Shown here in pieces: positions 1 through 12,500 of a stretch of 64,000 bases of DNA (its first letter is position 1; every line of letters begins with the position of its first letter). Below the pieces are notes generated by a model, which was given only the letters and a program-made list of their open reading frames with translations, ran no database searches and was not told the DNA's origin. The DNA comes from Perkinsus marinus ATCC 50983 (taxonomy: Eukaryota; Perkinsozoa; Perkinsida; Perkinsidae). The stretch spans positions 170,674 through 234,673 of the forward strand of contig NW_003214659.1 of assembly GCF_000006405.1 (NCBI RefSeq), given 5' to 3'. The translations under genes were made by a program, and so were the position numbers.

Positions 1-1243
1 AGAACTCGGTCGTTGAGCGCGAGTCCTCCGATAGCAGCAGCCCAGCCGCTACATGGTCTGCCGCATCTTCATTTACCTCCCCAGATGGAGTATGGTGGAA
101 TCCTACCGACGGGACTTCTCGATGGGCAACAACGATCCGGCTCTCAGCCCGCCGGGTATCAATGATCAATTCATGTCCTGTTGTTTATATGTGTGCCTGA
201 GAAGGCCTGTGATGGAACGCTACTGTAGAGGTTACTATAATCCCTTTTACTTCATCATCATCACCCGCTTATTGAACGCATATATCTTTTCGCATTCATT
301 GTCGATTATTCGACATCACACAAATAGTCGATGCATGATCAATATTGACCCCTCCATAAGGATTGCGTTGATTATTAGTTGGAGTGTGTGCCGTTGGTCG
401 TCTGTGATTATTTCGTTCAGGGCATGTTCGATGCTGAAGTAAACCGTGCTTCTGTTCACGTTATCCTTAGTTGAGGAGCATCCAAGACTTTTGAGTACTT
501 GTACATTCCTATCAAGACTCCCTTGTGAGAGTCCGGTTGATGTTTTCGGGCCGAGAGCCTTCGCTATCTTGACCTCTTCCTAGCGTTGCGACTGCCTCAG
601 TTGTACATGGAGTTATGGCGTCATTATTACGCATTGACACAACGCGAATGAGGGAGAAACTCGCGGCGATTGATCCGGCTAACCGCTTAACCCGATTCAG
701 AGCTGGCAACTTCCTATTTCGTCGCAACAAAACGTTCGCAGCTCAAGAACAGTCGCGCTGAAAGTCTTATGCTACGGTTCGACCCGTTGTTACGGTATCA
801 TTGCATCGTGACACTTTCAAGCGCGTTGAAACTGCATGTTGCGCACAAGTTATTATCAAGCGACTGGACACAGGGCCAATAACCCAATCGTCAATCGACC
901 CAAGAACATATCCATCTACATATTTTTGAAAGCTATCGCAATGAGCATCTTTAATGTCTATGTGATATGCTGGTCCAACAGGGGATCGTACTTCATGGTG
1001 ACCGTGCCGTAATCATATCAGAGGTCTTTGACAAGGATGTTTTTTTTCAACATTTCTTACGACCATCATTCGTACTAACGAATTCGCGAGAATGAACTGA
1101 TTAGGAGATCTTCCAGCGTCCTGGAACATCACGAGGCTCTTTCGTTGAATCTCAAGCTTATCACTCTGGTACAACCCAACAAATAAAAATCTTTCCAACC
1201 AGTAGCACAACCGCTTAACAGTAAATGGCATGCATCTAACAGG
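1..1243. other. Intergenic stretch without a supported gene
   Basis: Only short open frames are present, and none has a recognisable domain or a consistent exon structure. The stretch ends at the 3' end of the minus-strand coiled-coil gene. Confidence 0.5.
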
Positions 1244-4200
1244 CTATAGGATGTCCATTTCTGGACACTGCTTGGACCTCGACTTCTTCACCAACTCACT
1301 CAGTTGCCCCTGTATCTTCTCAAGTCGATTCTCCAGTGAAGCCTGAACCCGGAAAATGCTCCATTCGACTGAGAAATTTCAAGCGCGCGCTCACCTTGCG
1401 TTTTCGGCTGGCTTCCAGCAGTTCGTGTTTCCTCGACAATCCAGATTTCACTTGATCCAGTTCTGCCGTTGATTTCTTCTGGGACTGTTCAGCTTTGCTC
1501 AGAGCAGCTATCTCCACGTTTAGCCGGGACGCTGCATCGCGCACCTGAGAAATCATCAGAGCATGGCATGGCACTCCACGAGTCTACTTCATTGGATTTC
1601 TCCTCCTGACTTTTGCGCTGCTGTCTTAGAGCTTCTGCCGCGATGCCCATTTGCCTCTTCAACGGTACAAACTGCTCTTCCAGTTTGCTTTTCTCGGTCT
1701 TCACTTTGTCGTAGTCGCTCTTGAGGTTCGTTACGTTCAGTGTCTACAACGAAGTGGATAAATCATGTTCTATCCACTCAATGAGCTAAGGCCATAAAGG
1801 GAAGCCTATCGTACCACAGATCGGAGCAACGCCTCGTCCTTCTTCTGGTCCTTGTTTATCACCTCAAAGGAAGACTTCAGAGCTTTCACCGCTGACTCTA
1901 CAGCCGCCCTCCTAAATGTACAGTTCAATACGCCACAGTGCCTTGTCACTTACCTCTTTTGAAGCTGTTGCTGTCGCACCTTGGCATGCTCGTAACGCTC
2001 TGACACATCCTGGAGTTTACTTCGACTATCGGTGGTCGTCTCATGAGCTCTCTCCAGCTTTTCCGAGAAGACAGCTTGTTGCTCAGTCAAGTGGTCATAA
2101 GTAGAAGTCTGAGATTCGTAAATTCGGTCATTCCACTGCCAATACAAGTTTCCGCCGATGACTCACATCATTTTTCTCTGCCTTTTTGGTGATATCATTT
2201 CTCTTCTGGAGTTCAGCCAGAATTTTAGCCGCAGTCTTTGACTGATCTACAGCTTTACTCAATTTAGCCTTGAGAGCATCGCGATCCTTTTGAGCGTAGT
2301 TGACTTCGTTTACGAGATCCTGATTACCCACAGTCACTTGTCTAGTTTGTTCATATTGTCACCTTGACTCGATTCTCGATCATTCCCACTGTGCTATTCG
2401 CCCTGTAAAGTGCCAAGTCGACCTGAATGTGGAAGAGATTACTCTCATGTTAAAGTTGAGCGTGGCGAACCTCAGTGTCCAGTTTCTCAATGAGCTCTTC
2501 TGACATTTTAACGGCAACTTCTTTAGACGGATTTTTCATGAACTTTCTCAGTTCGGATTGATCCGGGGTATTTCGAGCTCCTGATATAGAGATATGAACG
2601 TGACCGCGAAATGCAAGTCGTACTTGTGTGTCTAAAGCGGTTCGCTTGCATAAACGATGGACTGGTTTCATCATCTTGTTCGCTTTCAGTTGACCTGGTC
2701 ACAACTCTTCGGACCTCCAATAGCAAGAAAATATGTACAACCAACAGCTAAAGCTAACCGTATAAACAGTAGCAGAATTTCTAGTGTGATATATCAGTTA
2801 AAATCGGACGAAAAAACATCTACGGTGATTTACTTTGCAACATCAGGCGTAAGTAGACTCTTAGCATGAGCCACCTCCCTTCTGGCCTGCTCCATCAGCC
2901 TGTCCGCCTCTGATGACGAGGAGTTGGTCATGGTCTGTCGTTGGGCATCGAGACTGCACAGTAGCAGATTGTGTGTGAATGGCCGTACTGCTGACTCACA
3001 TTTTCCGAGCTTGCGTGAGTCGGAGAATATCACTGGTTTTCGCATTGTATCTAAACCCGTACCGCTCCACCCACAGTTTTATGTATAGGCATATCACTCT
3101 TGTTTAGCTGCCTCTAACTGTTGCTGCGCTAAAGTAAGCCTCTCCTCAGCTTGCTTCAAGTCGCGTGACTTAATCTCTGTCGCAATCCGCCCAAGTGTTG
3201 CTACAGAATTTCCATTTCCCATCAAAATCACACTGCTCTCCCTTACTGTTCTTCAACACGGCAGAGTCCACCTGCCTGTCCAGCTCGTCCAGTTGTCGTT
3301 TGCTGCTCTCGATTTTCGACTGGTATTGGGAGCTGATTATGCATGTGTGCAGTGACAGCTTGACACGCAGTGAAAAGTACGTGTAACCGTCCAACTCGCT
3401 GCGTTTTTCTTTGAGTTCCTTTTCCTCTACTACTGCATGTTGATGTAATTCTGAAGCGTCCTGTACTTCCTTTTCCTGATCGAAGTTCCCCATATACTGA
3501 ATACCGCAACTATGTCCTTACGAGCTGTTTTAATGCGGCTTCGTGAGCCTTGAGACTATTCGTGGTGACAGCCAAAGCCTTTTCGCGTTCGTCAAGCATT
3601 TGACGTGCTTTCTGTGAGGTCCTACAACAGCGGTTTCATTCAGCGATCGTTGGCCGTCGATCTCACTCAGTTTTCGACTCGATGTTATCACGAATCATCT
3701 TCTGCTTTGCCCTAGCATCTTGCAGCATACTTCCAATATGAGCACTTTCTGAAGCGACCACCTGTAAGAAATCACAACCACTGGACTTCGGCTGCCAATT
3801 CACGGTTGTAATATTCAGGATGTTTTACCTTGAGCTTGTCCTCTATATTAGCCACGAAGCTTTTCAGATCTCCCAGACGCCCTTTTCTGTCCTCTAACAC
3901 GCCCTGAATAACAGTGTTGGAGAATATGGTCGCTTTCCTCAGCTGAGCTCAGGAGTTCTCTCACTTTCTATGGACGTATACATACGAATTTGGGCGAGAA
4001 CGTACAGAAACTAACAAGAATTTTCCAACAGAATTCACATATTTTTCCCCACAGTGTTGAGTAGTATCATATTTTCTCAACCCCTGTTCGCGTGCTACCG
4101 TTGATTTTTGCAGAGCAGCTTCCTTAGTCGCCAGAGTTGCCTCAGCAGTCTTGACATCCGCCTTCTGCAAAGCAAAGATCCCTACAAGTAATGAATTTCG

Positions 4201-4672
4201 GGATTTTCTCACCGCAGTGTGAACTCTGGACATCTTGCCCTCAAGCTCGTCGCTGAGCTGCCTGAAAACAAGGGCAATCTTCTGTCGGATTATAAATCTT
4301 TTGTTAATATTACACGTTTTACTACTTTATATTAGTACACAATGATATATAATATAAATATGATCATTAATGCCATAATATCAATATATAATAAATTATA
4401 AATTATATACTGGTTGTTCATACTCCGAACACTAGTTGTACACGAGCCAGTCTGAATCTCTGATTGACGCCATGAAACACTACCGCAACGCGCTCACATT
4501 CACTACGACTTAGTGATACACGTCGATTAAGTTCGCCTCACCCCATTTTATCTTGCAGTTCGTTCTCTCCATCTGAATACTGTACCATCTCCTCTTCTGT
4601 TGACTTCACGCTGAGCTCCATATTCCTAACATTCTGCTGAGCCGCAAGAGCTTCTTGATATCTGCTAGTGTG
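1244..4672 (-). CDS. Long coiled-coil protein, multi-exon
   Basis: A minus-strand gene read as a chain of short exons, almost all rich in Lys, Glu, Gln, Ala and Leu with heptad spacing. No catalytic motif is seen. The last exon (1244–1342) ends SKQCPEMDIL-stop. Its acceptor pairs in phase with a donor that closes the exon beginning near 1395 (SGLSRKHELLEASRKRK). Upstream pieces include NEVNYAQKDRDALKAKLSKA near 2300, SSKRQLDELDRQVDSAVLKN near 3280, KADVKTAEATLATKEAALQK near 4150 and EALAAQQNVRNMELSVKSTE near 4640. Introns are short GT–AG units, except those holding a MITE (3912–4056) and an AT-rich block (about 4290–4440). The first exon is not found and may lie between 4672 and 5093. The layout suits a cytoskeletal, centrosomal or axonemal filament protein, but I cannot name the family. 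Exon borders are partly approximate. Confidence 0.65.
3912..4056 (+). mobile_element. hAT-type MITE in intron of coiled-coil gene
   Basis: One member of a family seen at least nine times here. It starts CAGTGTTGGAGAATATGG, carries the core TTTCCTCAGCTGAGCTCAGG and ends CCCCACAGTG. No clean target duplication was found for this copy. It lies in an intron of the minus-strand coiled-coil gene, so it need not disturb the product. Confidence 0.65.
4290..4440. other. AT-rich block in an intron
   Basis: About 150 bases made almost only of A and T, with runs of TATAT and AATAT, inside an intron of the coiled-coil gene. The flanks are balanced in composition. It may be inserted or organelle-derived DNA; nothing codes. 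Confidence 0.45.
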
Positions 4673-5093
4673 AATAGGACAATACACGTTAGGAAGAGGG
4701 AGAGTCGTACATAGTAGAACAGTCGAAGTTAAGGCTCGATGGTGCTTTAGTTGTAATAGAGGGTGTGCTCAGGGTTTTCAAAGCGAAAACAGAGGGAAGC
4801 AAGGCCCATATGAGCGGCCGCCACATAGTATGTACAAAGAGATTGATGAGTAATAGCTAACGAGGAAGAAGTCAAATTCGCAGCGATCGGCATTCCAATG
4901 CGACTTGTTATTGCGCAGTCACAATCGCGCGCGCCCATGTAATCGATTTTGTTGAAAATTCTCAACGTGAAGATGCGCAAACCTGGGGAACTGGTTGTGG
5001 ACGATAACATGTCGTGGATCTTGTCGCGCTGTCGGGTTTCGGAACAGCTTGTTACACTCAGGTCTTTGCTTTTGACGTTTTTCTCTATTGAGA

Positions 5094-7414
5094 ATGGCTG
5101 CCATCAGGAAGCCTGTGGTATTGGTAACGGGGGGAAGAGGGTTGGTGGGCAGAGCCATTCAGGATGAGGTAGTCATGACTCGAGCAGTCCGAGACTTTCA
5201 TGTTCGATATCATTTTTACGTGAAGTTTTGGTGAAAAACGCGATATTCGCGGTGATATGCAGTAGTCGTGAAATATATTTTCCACTAGTGTTTTTCATAT
5301 CAGTAGTGTGGTGAAACTCCAGTAACGTGTGGCTATACTCCAATGAGCCATTCTGGCGAGTGCGGTCGTGAGAAGACAATCACAGCCGAGGCATTTATAC
5401 TAGGCTGTAGGTTGCCGCTCTTGATGCCTCCTACCCCGGTGGAAACGCAGAGTGGCACTTCGTCCACTCGGGAGATGCCGACCTTCGAGACCCCGAGGCT
5501 ACGGCAGCTCTCTTCGACAGGTATATGTGGATGTTCTCTATTAACGACTAAGGAGCTTCTTTTAGAGTAAAGCCAAGTCATCTCGTCCACTTAGCGGCCC
5601 GTGTCGGAGGTCTCTTTGCTAACATGCAGGACAACCTCGGTTTTTTCGAGGACAATCTCAAGCTTAATAGTAACGTACTTAGTAATGCTGCCCGTGTTGG
5701 GGTAAGTGACAGCATGGGAACTCACCCTTTATCAACTAAGCGGCTGTGTACGCGAATCGGTTCATTGATACAGCAACCATAATCTTGCTTGAAATTCATC
5801 AAGTAGTCAGAGTGCTCGTCACTAAGTTCATACTATATATTTGACTTATCGCGAATAGAGAATGTGCCTTCCTATATTCAAGTCTGTCTACAGTACTTCT
5901 CACGGCAGGTTAAAAACGCCATATTCTGTTTGAGCACTTGTGTGTTCCCAGCTGATGCTAAATTGCCTATTACGGAAGAGGACCTGCATAAGGGTAGCTA
6001 TCGGTCTTTACTACTCTTCTTATTATCTAACCCTAGGGCCACCGCACTTTTCGAATGAGGGATATGCATATAGCAAACGTATGATGGAATGCCAAGTTCG
6101 ATACTATCGGAAAGCGTAAGGCTACCGTGGAATTTATTCCTCTGAGGAGGAAACCGTTTTTCATCAGATACAACTTGCCCAACTGGCTGTGTGTGGTCCC
6201 GACTAATATCTACGGACCATATGACAACTTCCACTTGGTAAATTCTCATGTCATACCGGCGTTGATCAGGAAGTGCTACGACGCAAAGAAAAACGGCGAG
6301 GTAAAAATTATGTGTATACCCTACTATAGGAGTTGGACGCTTTCAGGCATTCGTCGTGTTGGGCACTGGCAAGCCTCTACGTCAGTTCATATACTCAAAG
6401 GATATGGCAGTGAGTTTCGAAAGCCGCGTGCTTCTCATATGCGCCCTCTCTCTTCAGAGGATCATCATTCATCTGCTCTTCAAACCGCCACGCACGGGAG
6501 ATGTAGATTCTAGGGTGGGCCCTGCGGTAGACATAGTTTCGTAATATTCCTGCGATTCGACAACCAACAGTTTTCTGTGATTCGTGTTCATATAGGTACA
6601 TCTGTTGTGGTGATGAAGACTCTGAGGACGGTGAGCTAAGCATAGCCGATGTGGCCAGGGGCATCGCCAAGGCCATGGACTTCCGCGGGAAAATAAAAGT
6701 AGTCTACAGTACATCGAGAGCGCCTTAAATGAAGTGTGCTATTGTTTATAACTTTCAAAATTAAACGAACTCCCCATGGAGAAATAGAACTTGGCGAGCG
6801 CTTTTCGATGGTGTCTTTGAATTTCAGATCTGCTTCATAATGCTTAGTGCCATATCGCGTTGATTTACCACAAAGAAATCGGCTTTGAACTTTTTTTGCG
6901 CGGAATTTTCAGCAATTTTGCATAACTCGGTTGTGTATAGCTCGGCAGACCCAAGGCATATTTGGAGTTCAAAGATACCACTGGAAAACGCTCGCCAAGA
7001 TTTTTATATGAGCTGTTTCTCAGTGGGAATTTCGTTGAATTCTGCAATTTTCTGTGGGGCGCTCTGTATGTCGGTGACAATAAGGGGAATTTGAGGGGAA
7101 TGCTGTTGGTTTTTGAACATTTCTACCCGAACTCGTATGTAAAGTCCTATAACTTGTGAGGAAACTCCTGAGCTTAGTTGAGGGAAGCGATCATATGTTC
7201 TTCCAACACTAGTCTCGGCAGCATATGCGATGATCGTGGATTTTCTTATCAGTTGGATGCTACCCAGAGTGATGGGATCTACCGTAAAACTGCAAGTAAC
7301 AGACGGCTGAGAAGTGAAGTATTGCCGAGTGGTTACGAGTTCACTCCTTTTGAGGAGGGCATCGCGGAAACCTGCCAGTGGTTTATTAAGAATCACGAGG
7401 AGGCCCGAGTATGA
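5094..7414 (+). CDS. GDP-L-fucose synthase, ten exons
   Basis: NADPH-dependent epimerase/reductase of the extended SDR family that makes GDP-L-fucose from GDP-4-keto-6-deoxymannose in the cytosol. Exons, all joining in frame by GT–AG: 5094–5168, 5411–5520, 5566–5701, 5909–5993, 6037–6115, 6168–6300, 6347–6409, 6458–6540, 6596–6698, 7253–7414; 342 residues against about 320 in animals. The Rossmann motif [12 protein letters not shown] is near residue 10. [16 protein letters not shown] and CLSTCVFP follow. The catalytic Tyr-Lys pair is in [36 protein letters not shown] and a C-terminal TASNRRLRS are typical of the family. The ninth intron is long because two repeats lie in it. The gene is divergent from the coiled-coil gene, so 4673–5093 probably holds both promoters. 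It looks intact. Confidence 0.93.
6772..7030. mobile_element. Inverted-repeat element (MITE-like) in GDP-fucose synthase intron 9
   Basis: Two arms face each other: 6793–6824 (CTTGGCGAGCGCTTTTCGAT…) and 6968–6999 (…GAAAACGCTCGCCAAG). They are about 32 bp with a few mismatches. The outer flanks also pair (CCCATGGAGAAA against TTTCTCAGTGGG). A shorter relative is at about 50115–50215. There is no coding capacity. Outer limits are approximate. Confidence 0.6.
7100..7213 (-). mobile_element. hAT-type MITE, reverse copy, in GDP-fucose synthase intron 9
   Basis: Reverse-oriented copy of the CAGTGT family. It contains GAGGAAACTCCTGAGC and ends CATATGTTCTTCCAACACT. The other end is eroded. It sits just before the acceptor of the last exon. 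Confidence 0.55.
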
Positions 7415-7918
7415 GTGGAGACAATTCCTCGATGGGAAAATACAGTTGTTGATGCACATTTTAGTGGTATTGTGTTGTGAACAGTAGAGATGGATAAGAA
7501 GTGAACTGCTACAGGGTAGAGCCATTTTGCTGTGACACTGTTTGCATTCGCAGCGGAGGTGGTCCTGAGGGTAGCATATTTAGCCAGGACTAGACAATAC
7601 TCGTCGAACAGAGGAGCGATAGCGATGCTGAGTAAACTAAGTGCTATATAGAGTTATTAACTCTGTGTGAGTGATAAAGGGAAAACCTTGTCAATGTTTA
7701 TACGACATGCTCCATACGGTTTGGTTCGCTGAGTCATAAGCGACTGTTGAGTTCGGACAGTTGGACAACGTCAATGTGGCAGCGAGGTCTATAATCCTAC
7801 ACGAATAGCATGCGCAGAGTATGCCGTACTACAGAGCGCCCTCCTGCTCTAGCTGATGCTAACGGGTTGCCGGATTGACAACGGAACAATTCGAAGGAAC
7901 TTTCGAAACGACACTTTC
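7415..7918. other. Intergenic, convergent 3' ends
   Basis: About 500 bases between the convergent GDP-fucose synthase and La-motif genes. I see no gene or repeat. Confidence 0.5.
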
Positions 7919-8934
7919 TCAGTCAGCATCTACGACCAAGTCGGAATCCACCCGACGGTCGGCATCATCTCCAATCACGACTTCACTGACCTTACCAATC
8001 TCAATAAACGCATCGTTACTGTTGGTATCCACGACATCATCAAGATCGTCGTTGAACTGTAGGTAGCCATCGAGAGCCCACCTCTCATTTCGACTGAGTT
8101 CTTCCGACTGAGTAATTTTGGGAGTATCCCTTATCCGTATGCGCTTGGCCGATTTCGTCATTTTCGGACGGTCTACTTTCACACGTTTCCGCACTTGCCC
8201 TTCCTTTCGGACGTTGGAAGGCATCATCATCAAATACTGCCTTCTAGTGTGAGAGTAGGCGATTTGAATAGGCAACATAGAACCGTCATCCAGTGGACCG
8301 ACCTCCCGGAACGATTTGCAAATAGCTCTATCGCAGGGGAAGGGCTTTAATAGTATAGCGCAGCGCCCTGAAGGGTAATAAGGCATCACGTATTCGACCT
8401 CATGGCCAACAGTATTCTCCACGGCAGTCTTCACTGTCTTGGAAACGTCATCGATCCAAGATGAACCAGGAGAGCAGGTAGGGATGGGGGAAAGGAGCAT
8501 AACACCACCACAGGCGTCTCGGGGGCTGTTGGGCCACTTGAATGGGGGTAGACCAGATGCTCGGGGACGGACAAACTCCTCGGATGAGAGCTCAACGTAT
8601 TGAGAGGTAGCACAGACCTTCTCTAAAGCGGGCATGACCTCATCCTTAGCTGCTTGGTGGCGACGTAGTAGTGGGAAAGTGAGTAAAGTTGTGACAGGGA
8701 GACCTTCAGGACCTGCCATAGAACAGGGTCCACACGAGGTCTATGAGTACACGAAACCGAGACAATGCACTCCAGCTGAGCGGTTGGAAAACAGTAGCCA
8801 GGGTAATGTATTGTGAACACCCCAGTACTACTTTTCAGAAGCCCTCTTAAATAGACGTCCCGCCGCAAATTCTCATCAGAGAAGTAGAAATTCACCTGCC
8901 TGTCGACCTTGGACGTTGGGGTCTCGAAGGTCAT
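7919..8934 (-). CDS. La-motif (La-related) RNA-binding protein
   Basis: Two-exon gene of about 311 residues. Exon 1 (8821–8934) starts MTFETPTSKVDRQVNFYFSD and carries the La winged-helix signature VDRQVNFYFSDENLRRDVYL. The intron 8741–8820 is GT–AG and leaves the frame open. Exon 2 (7919–8740) continues the La motif with GLPVTTLLTFPLLRRH. It then has a region with a possible RRM-like fold (EVEYVMPYYPSGRCAILLKP), a basic stretch KRVKVDRPKMTKSAKRIRIR that could be a nuclear signal, and an acidic tail. La proteins bind RNA 3' ends or mRNA leaders; which LARP subfamily this is cannot be told. The exact acceptor is the main doubt. Confidence 0.8.
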
Positions 8935-8957
8935 GCAGGGATATCGAAAGCTTCAAC

Positions 8958-9115
8958 CTCATCCGCAGTGTTGGAATATACGTCTGCTTTCCTCAGCTGA
9001 ATTCAGGAGTTTTCTCACTAATTGTAGAATTTATGGTAGAGAATTTCCCTGAAATTTGCTCAGAATTTTCTCATTGTCACCATCACATTTGCATATTTTC
9101 ACACTGCTCATCCGA
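8958..9115 (+). mobile_element. hAT-type MITE with perfect 8-bp target duplication
   Basis: The element is 8966–9107 (142 bp). It starts CAGTGTTGGAATATACG and ends CATATTTTCACACTG, giving imperfect terminal inverted repeats. It is flanked on both sides by the direct repeat CTCATCCG (8958–8965 and 9108–9115). An 8-bp duplication and CAGTG termini are the mark of hAT elements. It has no ORF, so it depends on a transposase in trans. It is the clearest copy of the family in the window. Confidence 0.85.
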
Positions 9116-9537
9116 GTCTTGAAAATTTCACAGCTTGCGAATTTTACGGTATTGGAGGCCGTTTCCTCTGAGGAAGCAAGAATGCTCCTCGTCCACTACT
9201 GAGCAGGGAACATCATCTTGACGAGTTTATTGCTACTTAAAGTTGGTCATCCATTGGAACCGTCAAAAAGTTAATTTTCGAAAATTGCGAAACATTCCAC
9301 GGTCTTGAGCGAAGCGACGCGAAATGTTGCGCAAGTCGAATTATCGTATCTACTACTACCTTTAAGGTCTTCTTTTTTCCTGAATGCCTAATAGTCACCG
9401 CGGTCGGAGGCCAGAGGGCCCGGATGTGGTCACTCTGCCTCCCACTGGCGTCCTCTCCCCAGATCTCAGGGCAAGCGGAACTCATCATGTAGGCCTATTC
9501 GGAATGGGAATCTTATGTTCACTCATGCAAGATTCGG
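9116..9537. other. Upstream region of the trehalose-phosphate gene
   Basis: About 420 bases without a supported gene, lying between the MITE and the likely start of the CBM20–TPS gene. It may hold that gene's promoter or an unseen first exon. Confidence 0.4.
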
Positions 9538-12500
9538 ATGAGGTCGGAATCAACCATCGCTTCTCAGGGTTCAGGATGCTTCACTCGCTGCCATTTTCAC
9601 TTCGCCAATGATGCAGTTGAGGTTGGTGACACGGTCCGGGTTGTCGGTGGTCACCCGTCCCTGGGCAGCTGGGACTATAAAAAAGGTCCTTGCTCGTCCC
9701 CCTTCGCAAGTCTACGGCTCATCCTATTCAGGCCTGCCTCTGTGTATTCGGCAAGCCCTTTATCCGTGCTGGTTCACGGTCGAGCCGGCCATGTTGCCGC
9801 TGATGCGTGTGACCGAGTATGCTTACGTCACAGTGGGCCCCAGTGGGAACCTCAAGTCATGGGAGAGGACTGATGCTGACCAAAGGGTCATTCGACAGGT
9901 CGTGCGGAGGTAGTCCTATTGGAGTTCGTTGAATCAATTTTCCAGGTTATACCGAGTGGTATGGAAATGACCATTGAGGACGATGATGGTCTTTATCGCT
10001 ACCTGTTGACGAGGGGCGCCGCAGCAAGGGTAGGGAGGTGTAGGTCTGCTGGATGACTTCCTTCTTTAGCTGCAACAAGCTGACACTACCACGGCATCTG
10101 GTTCCAGTGGGGGAGCGGTAGACTCAGCAAGCCTTGAGTCCGGGGCTGCCGGCAGGGACCCCTCTAGTGGCGAGCTGCATATCCCCCTACGACCGTCAGG
10201 ACCCTCACAAGAGTCTCTCCCGAGGGTGAGGGCGACAGGCGTTGCTGAGGAGCTGATTATCCGCTATAGGTCCGATCGGCATTTTTTGACGCTTCTATTA
10301 CGCTTACGCCTGAGGACTGCGTCGTTTTCGTCAGCATCCAGCTGCCAGTGCTGGTCTGTAGAAAGTAGTAGTGCTACTGTTAGAATTTTCTATGCATACC
10401 GTAAATTATATACTTCAGGGCCGGAGGAGGCTTCGAGGTGTATCCGAGTAGATATGTGTCGATGTCTACTCTACACGCTGTTAAGAACGAGCTCAACCCA
10501 AAGCGATCACTATTCGTCGGCTGGCCCGGCTTGGACTACCTATCCAAAGAAGGTGAGCTGGTTGGCTTCGTGGGTTGTCGTTACTATACGGTGGAGGGTA
10601 GATGTACCCTTAGAGAAATGAGTGGTATTGAATTTCTGTTCAGAACAAGATGAAGTTCGTCGAGTGCTGAAGCCGTATGACTGCATACCTGTATTTTCTA
10701 GCGATCCGGAGCAGAAACGTAGAGGTAGTAGAAGTAGTAGGGGGCTTGTGGAAACCAGTTTCATACGATTCCGTTTGAGCTGGAGGGTCTTCCTACAGGG
10801 TGTCCGAGAAAAATGTGTTTTTTTTTGAAAAAAAATTGTGCAAATTGAATATTCAGAAAAATCTCATACCATTCGGAAGCTCTGGTGAAGAGCTTTCAGA
10901 TGGTGTCAGAGTTGTTGGAAGACTCGCGAGCAATTTAACTTCTCGTGGTGTGGTATGGGATTTTTCTTAATCTCCCACTTGCACAAAAAGTTATTCGAAA
11001 AGGCACATATTTCAGAAAAATGTGCTTTTTCGAATAACTTTTTGTGAAAATTTTTTTCTTGGGACACTCTTTATGATGGAGCCGGAGCTGCAATACATGA
11101 TCGCTTTCCTCAGCTGAGCTCGGAAGTTTTCTGACTAATCATAGGAGCTCATATACGAATTAGGATAGAAGTATACAGGAACCAGCAAGAATTCCCAAAA
11201 TTTCCTCAGAATTTTCATGTTGTCACCAACACATGTGGTTGACCATGTGCAATTTTTACCGCACTGGATGGAGCTGTGCTCAGGTCCGCAGCCGGCCCGG
11301 CATGGCTTTGAGGAGTTCCTCGATTTCTGTCAAACTTTCCTGTGGCCAACAGTGAACGACCAAGTGCCGTTGGTGCACAACTCTGAGGACCTCATGACAT
11401 TCGATGTGAAGTTGTGGGATAAGTAGGCATGGCAGCAGGGTAATCAGAGAGGGTACGGTGGCTGCATGGGAAGGTACCGGAACGCGAACCAGCGGTATGT
11501 GGATGTGCTGTTGAATGCGGATCTCTTCCCGACGCTGGCCGATAATGGAGAGTAGTAGAGGGGGGGGGTTCGCTTCGCCCGGGGATGCGTAGTGTAGTTG
11601 GCTGCATTTGGCCGGCCCCGTGGCCTTGTGGGTTCTGCGATGAGGAGAAGGATAGAAGCGTGGTTGGGTCTCCATTAAATGATAGGCGCATGAGTATCAT
11701 ATACAATGGAGTTTCACTCGTTTTACGTGGAGTGGCGTAATACTCCATGTAAAAAATGCTAGATATTCGTCGTATGTAGTGACTTGAAAAATAGGTTTTT
11801 TCATATCACGGGTGCAACTCCAGTATATCGTCGCTCGTCGCATAATACAACTGATGTGTTCGCAACCACCGTATGTATTCCAGATACGTCTATTGGGTTA
11901 ACGACTATCACCTGTTATTGGTGCCTATGTTGTTGAGGAAGGGCCTCCGTAAGAGTCAGAGAGGCTGGGCCTCGCCGCCTTTGAGCCCCTCACAGCTCTC
12001 GCCTAGTGGCAAGTCGCCAGCTAAGAAGCCTACGGTGGGGAGGGCGGAGATCTTGCAATCTTGCGTCATCTTGGATTTCCTCTAGATTGGTCTGTTTCTT
12101 CACACTCCGTTCCCGACCTCTGAAATCTTCTTGACGCTACCGGTACGGACGCAAGTGATGCAGTCCTTGTTGGCCGCTGATTTGGTGGGCTTCCAGTTTT
12201 TCGATTACGCGAGGTAGTTGAGGGGCGCACCTGGGCGGTTAATGATGCGCGAGATTATCGGCATTCAGTGGAAGATCTATATGCTCGCTCTCATCGGCAT
12301 TGACATAAACATTCGGGTCGAAGTGTATAGGAGTCGTGAAGAATTTATCAAAAAATTACCTCAGAATTTTGATATTGTCACCAACATATGTGGTTGACCA
12401 TGTGAATGTTTTCCCACTCAGTGACGATGGGTGATTAGTGTGCTTCAGTGAGTAGGATTTGTTCTGCCCGACGATGCAGTGTTGGAATATATGTTTGCTT

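Noticed and set aside
53-442. 129-residue frame at the window start
   Set aside because: No domain, unusual Cys/Ile/Ser-rich text and no splice context; likely chance.
11280-11675. 131-residue minus-strand open frame
   Set aside because: Antisense to a recognisable TPS exon ([15 protein letters not shown] on the plus strand); no domain of its own.
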